Position numbers and translations under genes: made by a program. The notes beneath the pieces were generated by a model, which made no database searches, was not told where the DNA came from, and saw nothing but the letters and a program-made list of their open reading frames with translations. From an uncultured Porphyromonas sp. (GTDB taxonomy: Bacteria > Bacteroidota > Bacteroidia > Bacteroidales > Porphyromonadaceae), in contig NZ_CAMYEZ010000081.1 of the NCBI RefSeq assembly GCF_947254915.1, positions 1-10,495 on the forward strand: a stretch of DNA of 10,495 bases. The letters are read 5' to 3'. Shown piece by piece: positions 1-8,936 of the stretch (its first letter is position 1; each line of letters starts with the position of its first letter).

Positions 1-80
1 TTCTTCCGAAGTTTCATTTCATTCTTCCGAACTTTTATTTCGCCCCTCCGTGGGGGATTTTTGTTTTCTCGTGAGCTATT
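1..80. repeat. Intergenic repeat, left copy
   Basis: The first 41 bases are identical to 8754-8794, and the next 39 align without gaps to 8795-8833 with 10 mismatches, giving 70/80 identity by my count. The block holds two TTCTTCCGAA cores (1-10 and 22-31) spaced 21 bp apart, and ends in GTGAGCTATT. Both copies lie between genes. It may continue to the left of the window. I do not recognise a named family; a dispersed, non-coding repeat of this genus is the simplest reading. Confidence 0.8.
43..62 (+). terminator. Possible terminator for an upstream plus-strand gene
   Basis: CCCC (43-46) can pair with GGGG (52-55) around a 5-base loop, followed by ATTTTTGTTTT. This has the form of a short intrinsic terminator reading rightward, which would serve a gene ending left of the window. 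The equivalent part of the second repeat copy (8796-8815) cannot form the stem, so this hairpin may be a local change rather than a property of the repeat. The stem is short, so the call is tentative. Confidence 0.35.
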
Positions 81-102
81 GGGGACATTTCTCGTGAGCT
101 AT
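66..102. repeat. Direct repeat of a 14-mer
   Basis: TTCTCGTGAGCTAT occurs at 66-79 and again at 89-102, 23 bp apart. A related form, TTTTCCAGTGAGCTATT, ends the other intergenic repeat copy at 8817-8833. The second unit suggests that the right edge of the repeat block has been duplicated here. Confidence 0.7.
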
Positions 103-182
103 CGGACTTAGCCAAGATGTATGAGTGTCAATAGCGCTATGAAGCCAGGCTCAATCCACATATCCCAGACTCATTGTCAAGT

Positions 183-211
183 GTCTGTTCTTAGAGGTCT
201 GTTTCTTAGAG
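183..211. repeat. Short imperfect tandem repeat
   Basis: GTCTGTTCTTAGAG (183-196) is directly followed by GTCTGTTTCTTAGAG (197-211), the same unit with one extra T. A further partial match, GTTAGAGAG, follows at 221-229. It lies downstream of the helicase gene's stop. No function can be assigned. Apart from the repeats and the possible terminator, I see nothing else in 1-251, and no convincing minus-strand terminator after the operon. Confidence 0.6.
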
Positions 212-251
212 GGGTGTGTGGTTAGAGAGTTGGGGTAATCTGAGACCTTAC

Positions 252-2588
<2,337 letters not shown>

Positions 2589-2589
2589 A

Positions 2590-3975
2590 TTACTCTTGCT
2601 CTTCTTCCTGAAGGATCGAGTCTAGCGTATCGAGCAGGCGGATGCGTCGCTTGGGATCGGCGATGGCGTCACGTAGCGCCTGGAGGAGCTGGTAGGGGAG
2701 CGCCTCGTCGTCGCATACGGGCTCTTTGCTCGGAGTGCTCGGCAGCTGAGGCTCGTAGGTGCGGATGGTCGGGTCATCGGGCAGGAAGGTGACCAAACCC
2801 TCGAGACGCTCGGGGAGACGCTCGGGGAGGTCTGTCATCGGGAAGAACTGCTTGGCATCCTCTATAAAGAGATAGGTCGGCCCTAGCAAATAGGGGTCGA
2901 TGTGCTGCGTGATAGAGGAGAACTGCAGGGGCGTGAAGAGCGATAGGTGCGGTACCGAGATGTAGAGATGCTTGATGGCAAGGCGCTTGAGCGCAATGGA
3001 GATGGGATCGGTCCACTTGCTGAGCTTTTCGCCACAAGCGACAAAGACTAGGCTGTAGGCTCCTGAGATGCTTGTGTTTTGTCTATTGACCTCGGAGGAG
3101 AGCGCCACGGTAACGCCCTCGGTGACGCCTCTCTGGTCGAGAAGCTTGTACCAAAGGCTTTGCTCCGCTTCACTGCGCACCACAATCAGCATACGCCCAG
3201 CGTCATGGACCGAGACGAAGCGCATCAGCGCTATGATAGGCTCTATGATCGTCTCGCTATGAGGCGCTGGTATGATGCTGTAGCTCTGGTGCAGGAGCTT
3301 GTAAAGCGTCTGGCGCATCTCTGGACTAGCAATGGACTGCGCATATGGCTGCGGTAGCTCGCCATCGGGGAGCGTGCGGGCGACTAGTCCGCGCCAGTTG
3401 TGCAGACGGAGATAGCCACGGATCATCTCGTAGACATCGTCGTAGCACTGGAAGGTGCTGGAGAGCTCCTTGGCCTCTTCTGTTATTTGGTCTATGAGGT
3501 GGTAATGCTTCGGGGGGAGGAGTGTTCCCTCGAAGTAGCGAGCCTGCCAGTCGGCGTAGAGCTCCTCTTTTCCCTTGCCTATGCTGCACTCGATGGTGCG
3601 TCCGCCCTTGTAGCTGATGAAGATAGAGGTTCGGTCGGGCTGGAAGGGTGTAGTACCCCAGGGATAGCCGGGGACCTCCTCCGAGAGGTAGTTAATGACC
3701 GCCTCAACGTGCTTGCAAGTGCCTAGCCCGCTGGTGCGAAAGTCTAGACAAGCGCAGTAGTTGCGGTCGCTCCGTACACCACGGAAGGCGACACGATAAT
3801 GGTTTGAACCGCTCTGCACCATGTAGTCGCCCCAGATGCGGTTGTTGTCTAGGTGCGATACGGTAAACTCGTTTTGCTCGGCAAATTGCTTGCGAAGGGC
3901 TATCTGCCATGCTTCAACGCTCATGCCTTCGGGGCAATAGCGGTTGGAAAGTTTCTTGGGATCTGTCTGTTCCAT
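2590..3975 (-). CDS. SWIM zinc-finger protein with degenerate SNF2-helicase-like region
   Basis: A 461-residue protein. A SWIM zinc motif is clear: C74-x-C76 ... C87-x-H89 in the context NYCACLDFRTSGLGTCKH. From memory, this N-terminal part (residues about 20-200: EAWQIALRKQFAEQ, YRVAFRG, the SWIM motif, SIFISYKGG, CYDD) resembles the N-terminal region of Bacteroidota SNF2-family helicases that carry SWIM. In those proteins a full two-lobed ATPase follows. Here residues about 231-345 look like an eroded first lobe: the Walker A position reads IIPAPHSETIIEPI with no GxGKT, LIVVRSEAEQSLW stands where LIVCPTSL...W is usual, and no DExx box is seen. The second lobe is absent. The tail (about 427-461) is charged and helical. 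It sits 22 nt after uvrA and 1 nt before the helicase gene, so a DNA-binding accessory role in repair is plausible but unproven. SWIM domain sure; homology of the rest is inference. Confidence 0.82.
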   Translation of the reverse strand: MEQTDPKKLSNRYCPEGMSVEAWQIALRKQFAEQNEFTVSHLDNNRIWGDYMVQSGSNHYRVAFRGVRSDRNYCACLDFRTSGLGTCKHVEAVINYLSEEVPGYPWGTTPFQPDRTSIFISYKGGRTIECSIGKGKEELYADWQARYFEGTLLPPKHYHLIDQITEEAKELSSTFQCYDDVYEMIRGYLRLHNWRGLVARTLPDGELPQPYAQSIASPEMRQTLYKLLHQSYSIIPAPHSETIIEPIIALMRFVSVHDAGRMLIVVRSEAEQSLWYKLLDQRGVTEGVTVALSSEVNRQNTSISGAYSLVFVACGEKLSKWTDPISIALKRLAIKHLYISVPHLSLFTPLQFSSITQHIDPYLLGPTYLFIEDAKQFFPMTDLPERLPERLEGLVTFLPDDPTIRTYEPQLPSTPSKEPVCDDEALPYQLLQALRDAIADPKRRIRLLDTLDSILQEEEQE

Positions 3976-3997
3976 AATCCAGTAGATAAATAGGTGT

Positions 3998-6952
3998 CTA
4001 TGAGTGAGAGGCTGAGGAAGCCTGCTCGTCTGATTCAGTCGTTGGGGTGCGCTGCATCTCCTCCTTGAGATACTGCGCTGTGTAGCTCTGCTTGTCGGGA
4101 CACTGAGCCATCTCTAGAGGCGAGCCAGCGAAGATGAGCTCGCCACCATTGCGTCCGCCCTCAAGTCCCATATCAATAAGGTAGTCGGCGCTCTTGATCA
4201 CATCCAGATTGTGCTCGATGATGAGTACCGTATTGCCACGGTCTACCAGCTCGTTGACCAGCTTGAGCAGGACACGTATGTCCTCAAAGTGTAAACCTGT
4301 GGTCGGCTCATCGAGGACGTAAAGGGTGCGTCCCGTGTCTCGCTTCGAGAGCTCGGTCGCGAGCTTGACACGCTGGCTCTCTCCGCCCGATAGGGTCGTG
4401 GAGGGTTGACCCAGCTTGACATAGCCTAGCCCGACGCGCTGCAACGTAGCGAGCTTGCGGTAGAGGGCAGGGATATGCTCAAAGAATTCGACCGCCTGAT
4501 TGAAGGTCATGTCTAGCACCTCGGCAATGCTCTTGCCCTTGTAGCGTACCTCGAGGGTCTCACGGTTGTATCGCTTACCACGGCACACGTCACACGGGAT
4601 GGTCACGTCGGGGAGGAAGTTCATCGAAATGGTTTTGTAGCCATTACCCTTGCACTCTTCGCAGCGTCCGCCTTTGACATTAAAGGAGAAGCGCCCTGGC
4701 TTGTAACCTCGAGCACGGCTCTCGGGAACCTGGACAAAGAGATTACGTATCTCGCTAAAGAGTCCCGTGTAGGTCGCAGGATTGCTCCTCGGCGTGCGAC
4801 CTAGTGGTGACTGGTCCACGAAAGCTATCTTGTCAATCAGCTCCAAGCCCTCGACAGAGGAGTAGGGGAGTGGAACCTGCTTGCTACGATAGAGGTGCTG
4901 CGAGATGATCGGCACCAGCGTACCGTTGATGAGCGAAGACTTACCGCTCCCCGACACGCCTGTGACGCATACGAAGAGACCTAGCGGGATAGAGACATCT
5001 ACGTTCTTAAGGTTATTGCCTGTGCAGCCCTTGAGTCGTAACCATGCGTCATCGGTAGGTTGTCGGTAGCTAGCAGGTAGGGGGATGGCTAGTCTATTGG
5101 TCAGATAGTCGCAGGTGAGCGTGTGCGTGTCGCCAATCGCAGAGGGAGGCCCCTGATAGGTCACATGCCCGCCGAGACGCCCCGCTCCTGGTCCCATATC
5201 GATCAGGTAGTCCGCTGCGAGCATCATATCACGATCGTGCTCTACGACGAGGACCGTGTTTTGCGCATCACGAAGCTTCTTGAGCGCATCGATGAGCATA
5301 CGGTTGTCCCGCTGGTGCAGACCAATGCCTGGCTCGTCTAATATATAGAGTACCTCGACCAGTCCCGTCCCTATCTGCGTGGCTAGACGTATGCGCTGAG
5401 ACTCACCACCACTGAGCGAAGCGGAGGGGCGAGCGAGCGTCAGGTAGTAAAGCCCCACATCCAGCAGGAAGGTGAGTCGGAGAAGTATCTCTTTGATGAC
5501 TTCGTGCGCCACCTTCTGTTGGTTTTTCGTCAGTTGCCCTTCGATCTCACGCAGTCGTCCCTCTAAACGGTCTAGGTCTAGCTCCGTCAGGTCGGCGATG
5601 GTATAACCCGCTAGCTTGTAGCTGAGAGCTATCGGGTTGAGTCGTCGTCCGTTGCACTCGGGACAAGTTTGCTCAGTCAGGAACTCTTCCGCCCAACTAC
5701 GCATAGAGGCTGTAGCGTCATCATCCTCGGCTAGATCCCGAACATACTGGGAGACACCCTCGAAGGCGAAGTGCGCCTCGCCCTCATCGTCGGAGTCGTC
5801 CGAGTCAATGCCAAAGAAGATCTGATCGACAGCCTCTGCTGGAATCTTCTCAAAGGGAGTGTCTATCGTACAACCGTGCTCTGTCAAGATCTCCTCAATA
5901 GAGGTAAAGAGCAGGCTGCGCTTCTTGTAGCGTCCGATAGGTACGATGGCTCCATCACGTATGGAGACCTTGGGATCTGCCACCACCTTATCTATGTCTA
6001 GTACGCCCACACGGCCCAAGCCCTTGCAGCGCTTGCAGTAGCCACGAGGCGAATTGAACGAAAAGTCGGCTGGCGAAGCGTCTGGATAGGCGATACCGCT
6101 CTCGGGGTCCATCAGTCGCTTGCTCAGATGCTGTATCTCTGTGCTATCTCGTCGCATCACGTCGATGACACCCTCTCCGAGCTTCATCGCTATGCTTACA
6201 GCCTCGGTGATACGCTGCTTATTACTCTCTCGTACGGAGCACTTGTCCACCACGACGCTGACATAGTGTATGGAGAAACGGTTGAGTCGCATCCCAGGCG
6301 TCAGCTCGCACACCTCACCGTCAATGTAAGCGTGCAGGAAGCCTCGACGTCTCATCTGCTCAAAGAGCTCGCGGTAGTGACCCTTACGATCGACCACGAT
6401 GGGAGCTAGTATGTAGATCCCCTCGTCGGCGTACTGCTCCATGATATGCTCCACGACCTGCTCTTCGGTGTAGCGCACCATCTCCTTGCCCGTGAGGTAG
6501 GAGTAGGGGGTGCCGACACGTGCATAGAGGATACGTAGGTAGTCGTAGATCTCGGTAACAGTGCCGACGGTAGAGCGGGGATTGGTCGAGGCGCTCTTCT
6601 GCTCGATAGCTACGACAGGGCTGAGTCCTACGATCTCATCGACATCTGGTCGTCCGCCACCGCCTCCGATGAAGCTACGGGCATAGGAGGAGAAAGTGTC
6701 TAGATAGCGTCTCTGTCCCTCTGCTAGTAAGGTGTCGAAGGCAAGCGAAGACTTGCCACTCCCCGAGAGTCCCGTCACGACGGTCAACTTGTGACGAGGT
6801 AGTGAGACATCTATATTCTTGAGGTTGTGCACACGAGCGCCATGCACCTCGATAGCACCCATCGCCCATAGCTCCTGATCTGCAGCAGAGGCGTGCGTGT
6901 CGCTATCGCTAGGTCGCTCTGTATGGGGAACTGTCTGTTTATTCTGATCCAT
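3998..6952 (-). CDS. uvrA: Excinuclease ABC subunit UvrA
   Basis: The damage-sensing ATPase of nucleotide excision repair; it dimerises, loads UvrB on lesions and leaves. At 984 residues it is a little longer than the usual 940 or so, owing to an N-terminal extension of about 30 residues and short tails. The two ABC modules are complete: Walker A GLSGSGKS (61-68) with signature LSGGESQR (513-520), Walker B LDEPGIGL (538-545) and H572; then Walker A GVSGSGKS (665-672), signature LSGGESQR (854-861), LDEPTTGL (880-887) and H914. The C-terminal zinc module is intact (C764/C767 and C787/C790). The N-terminal zinc module is not: only C306/C309 remain, and the first CxxC is D282-P-E-S285. A further CPEC (430-433) is present. 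An acidic stretch lies at 383-412. The start at 6952 is favoured by the promoter at 6980; M31 is the alternative. First gene of the operon with the SWIM protein and the helicase. Confidence 0.98.
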   Translation of the reverse strand: MDQNKQTVPHTERPSDSDTHASAADQELWAMGAIEVHGARVHNLKNIDVSLPRHKLTVVTGLSGSGKSSLAFDTLLAEGQRRYLDTFSSYARSFIGGGGGRPDVDEIVGLSPVVAIEQKSASTNPRSTVGTVTEIYDYLRILYARVGTPYSYLTGKEMVRYTEEQVVEHIMEQYADEGIYILAPIVVDRKGHYRELFEQMRRRGFLHAYIDGEVCELTPGMRLNRFSIHYVSVVVDKCSVRESNKQRITEAVSIAMKLGEGVIDVMRRDSTEIQHLSKRLMDPESGIAYPDASPADFSFNSPRGYCKRCKGLGRVGVLDIDKVVADPKVSIRDGAIVPIGRYKKRSLLFTSIEEILTEHGCTIDTPFEKIPAEAVDQIFFGIDSDDSDDEGEAHFAFEGVSQYVRDLAEDDDATASMRSWAEEFLTEQTCPECNGRRLNPIALSYKLAGYTIADLTELDLDRLEGRLREIEGQLTKNQQKVAHEVIKEILLRLTFLLDVGLYYLTLARPSASLSGGESQRIRLATQIGTGLVEVLYILDEPGIGLHQRDNRMLIDALKKLRDAQNTVLVVEHDRDMMLAADYLIDMGPGAGRLGGHVTYQGPPSAIGDTHTLTCDYLTNRLAIPLPASYRQPTDDAWLRLKGCTGNNLKNVDVSIPLGLFVCVTGVSGSGKSSLINGTLVPIISQHLYRSKQVPLPYSSVEGLELIDKIAFVDQSPLGRTPRSNPATYTGLFSEIRNLFVQVPESRARGYKPGRFSFNVKGGRCEECKGNGYKTISMNFLPDVTIPCDVCRGKRYNRETLEVRYKGKSIAEVLDMTFNQAVEFFEHIPALYRKLATLQRVGLGYVKLGQPSTTLSGGESQRVKLATELSKRDTGRTLYVLDEPTTGLHFEDIRVLLKLVNELVDRGNTVLIIEHNLDVIKSADYLIDMGLEGGRNGGELIFAGSPLEMAQCPDKQSYTAQYLKEEMQRTPTTESDEQASSASHS

Positions 6953-6979
6953 TTATCTAGAAATCCCGTTCTTAGCCTA

Positions 6980-7007
6980 CAAATGTAGTTATTATTTACG
7001 ATAGAAA
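6980..7007 (-). promoter_or_regulatory. Probable promoter of the uvrA operon
   Basis: On the minus strand TACATTTG (plus 6980-6987) matches the Bacteroidota -7 element TAnnTTTG. No good -33 TTTG is at the expected distance; TTTC at 7004-7007 (16-bp spacing) is the nearest. Transcription would begin around 6970-6975, giving a leader of about 20 nt before the uvrA ATG. Confidence 0.5.
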
Positions 7008-7074
7008 GGTGTGGAAAGCGCCCTTTTGTAAATGAAAATAGCAGTGTAGGGTAGAGAAGCTTTGGTTTGGCAGC

Positions 7075-7105
7075 TTTGCTGATATTTGCTTATCTGCTAA
7101 CTTTG
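7075..7105 (+). promoter_or_regulatory. Promoter of the methyltransferase gene
   Basis: TTTG (7075-7078), 19 bp, then TAACTTTG (7098-7105): a full match to the Bacteroidota sigma-ABfr promoter (TTTG at -33, TAnnTTTG at -7). The expected start near 7110-7113 leaves a leader of only about 15 nt. It is divergent from the uvrA promoter, about 90 bp away. Confidence 0.8.
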
Positions 7106-7127
7106 CGCTGTAGACAACGAAGTCAGT

Positions 7128-8354
7128 ATGTTATCACAGCAAGATATAGAGCAAGCAGTGGCGCTGAGTAGGCTTTGGGCAGATAGATCGCCCGATAGGA
7201 TTCTCTTCGAGCGGAGTGAGTTGGAGCCTGAGATGAAGCGCCAGGTCGCTCTACAGGTCTCTCTCTTACCAAAGATGCAACGCAAGGTGCCACACTTCCT
7301 CCAGGGTGGCGGATATGTCCCGCACAGGGTCAACTTCGAGCAGTCTAGCAGTGAGCTTACGGCACGCTACAAGCAGGGGTTTGTCACGGAGCATGACCGT
7401 GTCCTAGATATGACTGGCGGGATGGGGATTGATGCGCTTGCTATGGCTTCTGTCGCAGAGCGTAGCCTGATCTATGAGATAGACCCTGTGATGGCTCAAG
7501 CCTTGACTTACAATGTGCATAAGCTCCTGCAGCGAGACAATGTGACGGTGCGCTGTGGAGATGTACTGGCGGAGATGGATGCCTCTACACTAGAGGGGGT
7601 AACGCTCGTCTATGCTGATCCAGCACGACGCGATATGGACGATCGAAACAAGCGACTCATTAGCATGGATGAGTATAGTCCGGCACCTCTTCAGATCATA
7701 GCTCGGCTACAAGAGCTGGGCTATGCAGGACGTTTGCTACTTAAGCTCTCTCCTATGCTAGACATTCACTGGATATTGGAGCAGCTGCCACAGATTTCCG
7801 CGCTTCATATCGTACAACTACAAGATGAGGTCAAAGAGCTACTGGTTTCCATCTCGATGGCTCCACAAGAGGCAAATGTAGAGCTCCATCTAGCTCTGAT
7901 AGATCGCTTGGGAGAGGTCAGTCGGTGGAGCTTTCCCTACGAAGCTTTGTCCTCAGTCCGCACGTCCTATGCGACTAGCGTAGAGGAGTATATCCATATT
8001 CCTCAGCCGCTCCTGATGAAAAGCGGTGCCTACCACCTGATTGCCCAGGAGCAGTCGCTCTCCCTGCTCGGACCTAACAGCCACATATACACCTCTTCAC
8101 AGGCATCCACGAGCCCTCTGTACAAGAGCTATCGGCTGATCGAGGAGATAGACTATAGCAAGTCAACCCTCAGGGGCAAGAGCCTGTACTCCCTGCGTGA
8201 GCGCTATCCAGCGCTCACGATTATGTCTAGACACTTTCCACTGACAGCTCAGGAGCTCAAGAAGACGCTCCGAACTGACGAGAGTGATACCTACTACCTG
8301 CTCGCCACGACCCTAGGAGAGCAAGTGCGTAAGCTACTGATCCTCACCTCTTGA
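7128..8354 (+). CDS. Class I SAM-dependent methyltransferase with THUMP-like C-terminal domain (PG_1098 family)
   Basis: A 408-residue protein. Residues about 85-215 form a Rossmann-type methyltransferase: motif I VLDMTGGMGID (92-102), the acidic residue ending strand 2 in IYEID (115-119), GDV (144-146), the catalytic-region motif YADPARRD (162-169) and LKLSPMLDI (205-213). Residues about 285-323 (YIHIPQPLLMKSGAYHLIA ... GPNSHIYTS) match what I recall as the PG_1098 ferredoxin-like domain, and about 330-405 (FPLTAQELKK ... TYYLLATT) the THUMP-like domain. The THUMP-like part suggests an RNA substrate, but the target is not known to me. The gene stands alone, with its own promoter just upstream and a hairpin that begins in its stop codon. 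No Shine-Dalgarno sequence is seen, as usual in this phylum. Family assignment is confident; substrate unknown. Confidence 0.9.
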   Translation: MLSQQDIEQAVALSRLWADRSPDRILFERSELEPEMKRQVALQVSLLPKMQRKVPHFLQGGGYVPHRVNFEQSSSELTARYKQGFVTEHDRVLDMTGGMGIDALAMASVAERSLIYEIDPVMAQALTYNVHKLLQRDNVTVRCGDVLAEMDASTLEGVTLVYADPARRDMDDRNKRLISMDEYSPAPLQIIARLQELGYAGRLLLKLSPMLDIHWILEQLPQISALHIVQLQDEVKELLVSISMAPQEANVELHLALIDRLGEVSRWSFPYEALSSVRTSYATSVEEYIHIPQPLLMKSGAYHLIAQEQSLSLLGPNSHIYTSSQASTSPLYKSYRLIEEIDYSKSTLRGKSLYSLRERYPALTIMSRHFPLTAQELKKTLRTDESDTYYLLATTLGEQVRKLLILTS

Positions 8355-8379
8355 GACTGTTGACTTTTGCAACAGTCTC
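8353..8379 (+). terminator. Hairpin at the 3' end of the methyltransferase gene
   Basis: GAGACTGTTG (8353-8362) pairs perfectly over 10 bp with CAACAGTCTC (8370-8379) around a 7-base loop. The left arm overlaps the TGA stop codon. It is followed by CTCTTGCTAGC, not a T-run, so it may act as a weak terminator or as a 3' end stabiliser. CCTCTT (8379-8384) could also pair with AAGAGG (8407-8412). Confidence 0.6.
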
Positions 8380-8416
8380 CTCTTGCTAGCACAAGTGTGT
8401 GAGAAGAAGAGGGGAT

Positions 8417-8454
8417 AAAAAAACTCCTCCACAAGTACCAAGACTCGTGGAGGA
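8417..8454 (-). terminator. Intrinsic terminator of tRNA-Cys
   Basis: On the minus strand, TCCTCCAC and GTGGAGGA (8447-8454 and 8425-8432) form a perfect 8-bp stem, extended inside by AGT/ACT (8434-8436/8443-8445). It is followed by seven T residues (complement of 8417-8423). It lies about 30 nt after the 3' end of tRNA-Cys and faces the methyltransferase gene. Confidence 0.85.
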
Positions 8455-8484
8455 ACCAAAGATATGAAAAACTGTTTATTGTAG

Positions 8485-8555
8485 AGGTTCGTGGCGGATT
8501 TGAACCGCCGTACACGGTTTTGCAGACCGTTGCCTAACCACTCGGCCAACGACCC
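8485..8555 (-). tRNA. tRNA-Cys (anticodon GCA)
   Basis: The 71-nt cloverleaf folds on the minus strand: acceptor GGGTCGT/ACGAACC, a 3-bp D stem GCC/GGC with GAGTGGTTA loop, anticodon stem ACGGT/ACCGT with loop CTGCAAA (anticodon at plus 8521-8523), a 4-base variable loop, and T stem GGCGG/CCGCC with loop TTCAAAT. The discriminator is U73, a known identity base for cysteinyl-tRNA synthetase. CCA is not encoded. One acceptor pair is broken: G3 faces A70 (plus 8553 and 8488). It is a single-gene transcript with its own promoter and terminator. Confidence 0.95.
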
Positions 8556-8564
8556 ATTGCTTTC

Positions 8565-8646
8565 GCGATTACGCCTGCAAAGATACAACAATTTTTGGAC
8601 AAACCAAATGCTTCGGCTATTTCATATACAAGCTTGACGTAATCGC
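8565..8646. repeat. Inverted repeat around the tRNA-Cys promoter
   Basis: GCGATTACGCC (8565-8575) is the inverse of GACGTAATCGC (8636-8646) with one mismatch, and the match continues as GCTT outside after a 2-base offset. The arms enclose the tRNA-Cys promoter, and the left arm covers the expected start of transcription. It could be chance, a protein-binding site or a repeat remnant. Confidence 0.4.
8578..8608 (-). promoter_or_regulatory. Promoter of tRNA-Cys
   Basis: Reading the minus strand, TTTG (plus 8605-8608), 19 bp, then TATCTTTG (plus 8578-8585): a full match to the Bacteroidota housekeeping promoter. Transcription would start near 8570-8573, giving a 5' leader of about 15-18 nt to be removed by RNase P. 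Confidence 0.8.
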
Positions 8647-8688
8647 AAGCGACGGGCTTATCTGAATCTTCGTGGAGAAAATGCTGAA

Positions 8689-8854
8689 TTCCTCGGTGGA
8701 TATCCTAGATTATCCAGCGAGGGACGAACAAATTCCTCGGAACTTTGGTTTCTTTCTTCCGAAGTTTCATTTCATTCTTCCGAACTTTTATTTCCCGGTT
8801 CCGTGGAGAATAGTTGTTTTCCAGTGAGCTATTTGCAAATTCCTCCGAAGAAAT
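8689..8854. repeat. Cluster of TTCYTCSGAA intergenic repeats, right copy
   Basis: Variants of one core recur here: TTCCTCGGTGG (8689-8699), TTCCTCGGAACTTT (8733-8746), TTCTTCCGAAGTTTC (8754-8768), TTCTTCCGAACTTTT (8775-8789) and TTCCTCCGAAGAAAT (8840-8854). The block 8754-8833 is the partner of 1-80. The cores are short imperfect palindromes (for example CTTC-C-GAAG and TTCC-TC-GGAA). There is no open frame of note. With 8609-8688, in which I see only one repeat arm (8636-8646), this fills the gap between the tRNA and lysS promoters. Confidence 0.75.
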
Positions 8855-8900
8855 GGCTGTGATCGGGAAAAGGTCGGGAGATTGGTCGGAGGGGTGCGCT

Positions 8901-8932
8901 TTTGGTAGTGAGGCCTAAAATGAGTACTTTTG
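8901..8932 (+). promoter_or_regulatory. Promoter of lysS
   Basis: TTTG (8901-8904), 20 bp, then TACTTTTG (8925-8932), a good match to the Bacteroidota promoter. The start of transcription would fall near 8937-8940, which gives lysS an unusually long leader of about 136-140 nt compared with about 15-20 nt for the other promoters in the window. Confidence 0.75.
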
Positions 8933-8936
8933 CAGA

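Noticed and set aside
1..80. Repeat as the terminal inverted repeat of an insertion sequence
   Set aside because: The two copies are in the same orientation, enclose ordinary housekeeping genes, and there is no transposase or target duplication.
2590..3975. SWIM gene as a frameshifted pseudogene of a full SNF2 helicase
   Set aside because: The frame is continuous over 461 codons and packed between its neighbours with no leftover helicase sequence in other frames, so it looks like a maintained gene.
8294..8591. Minus-strand open frames spanning the tRNA-Cys region
   Set aside because: They run through the tRNA, its terminator and the 3' end of the methyltransferase gene, and show no recognisable protein features.
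8689..8854. CRISPR array
   Set aside because: The cores are short, vary in sequence and are unevenly spaced, with no unique spacers of constant length and no cas genes.
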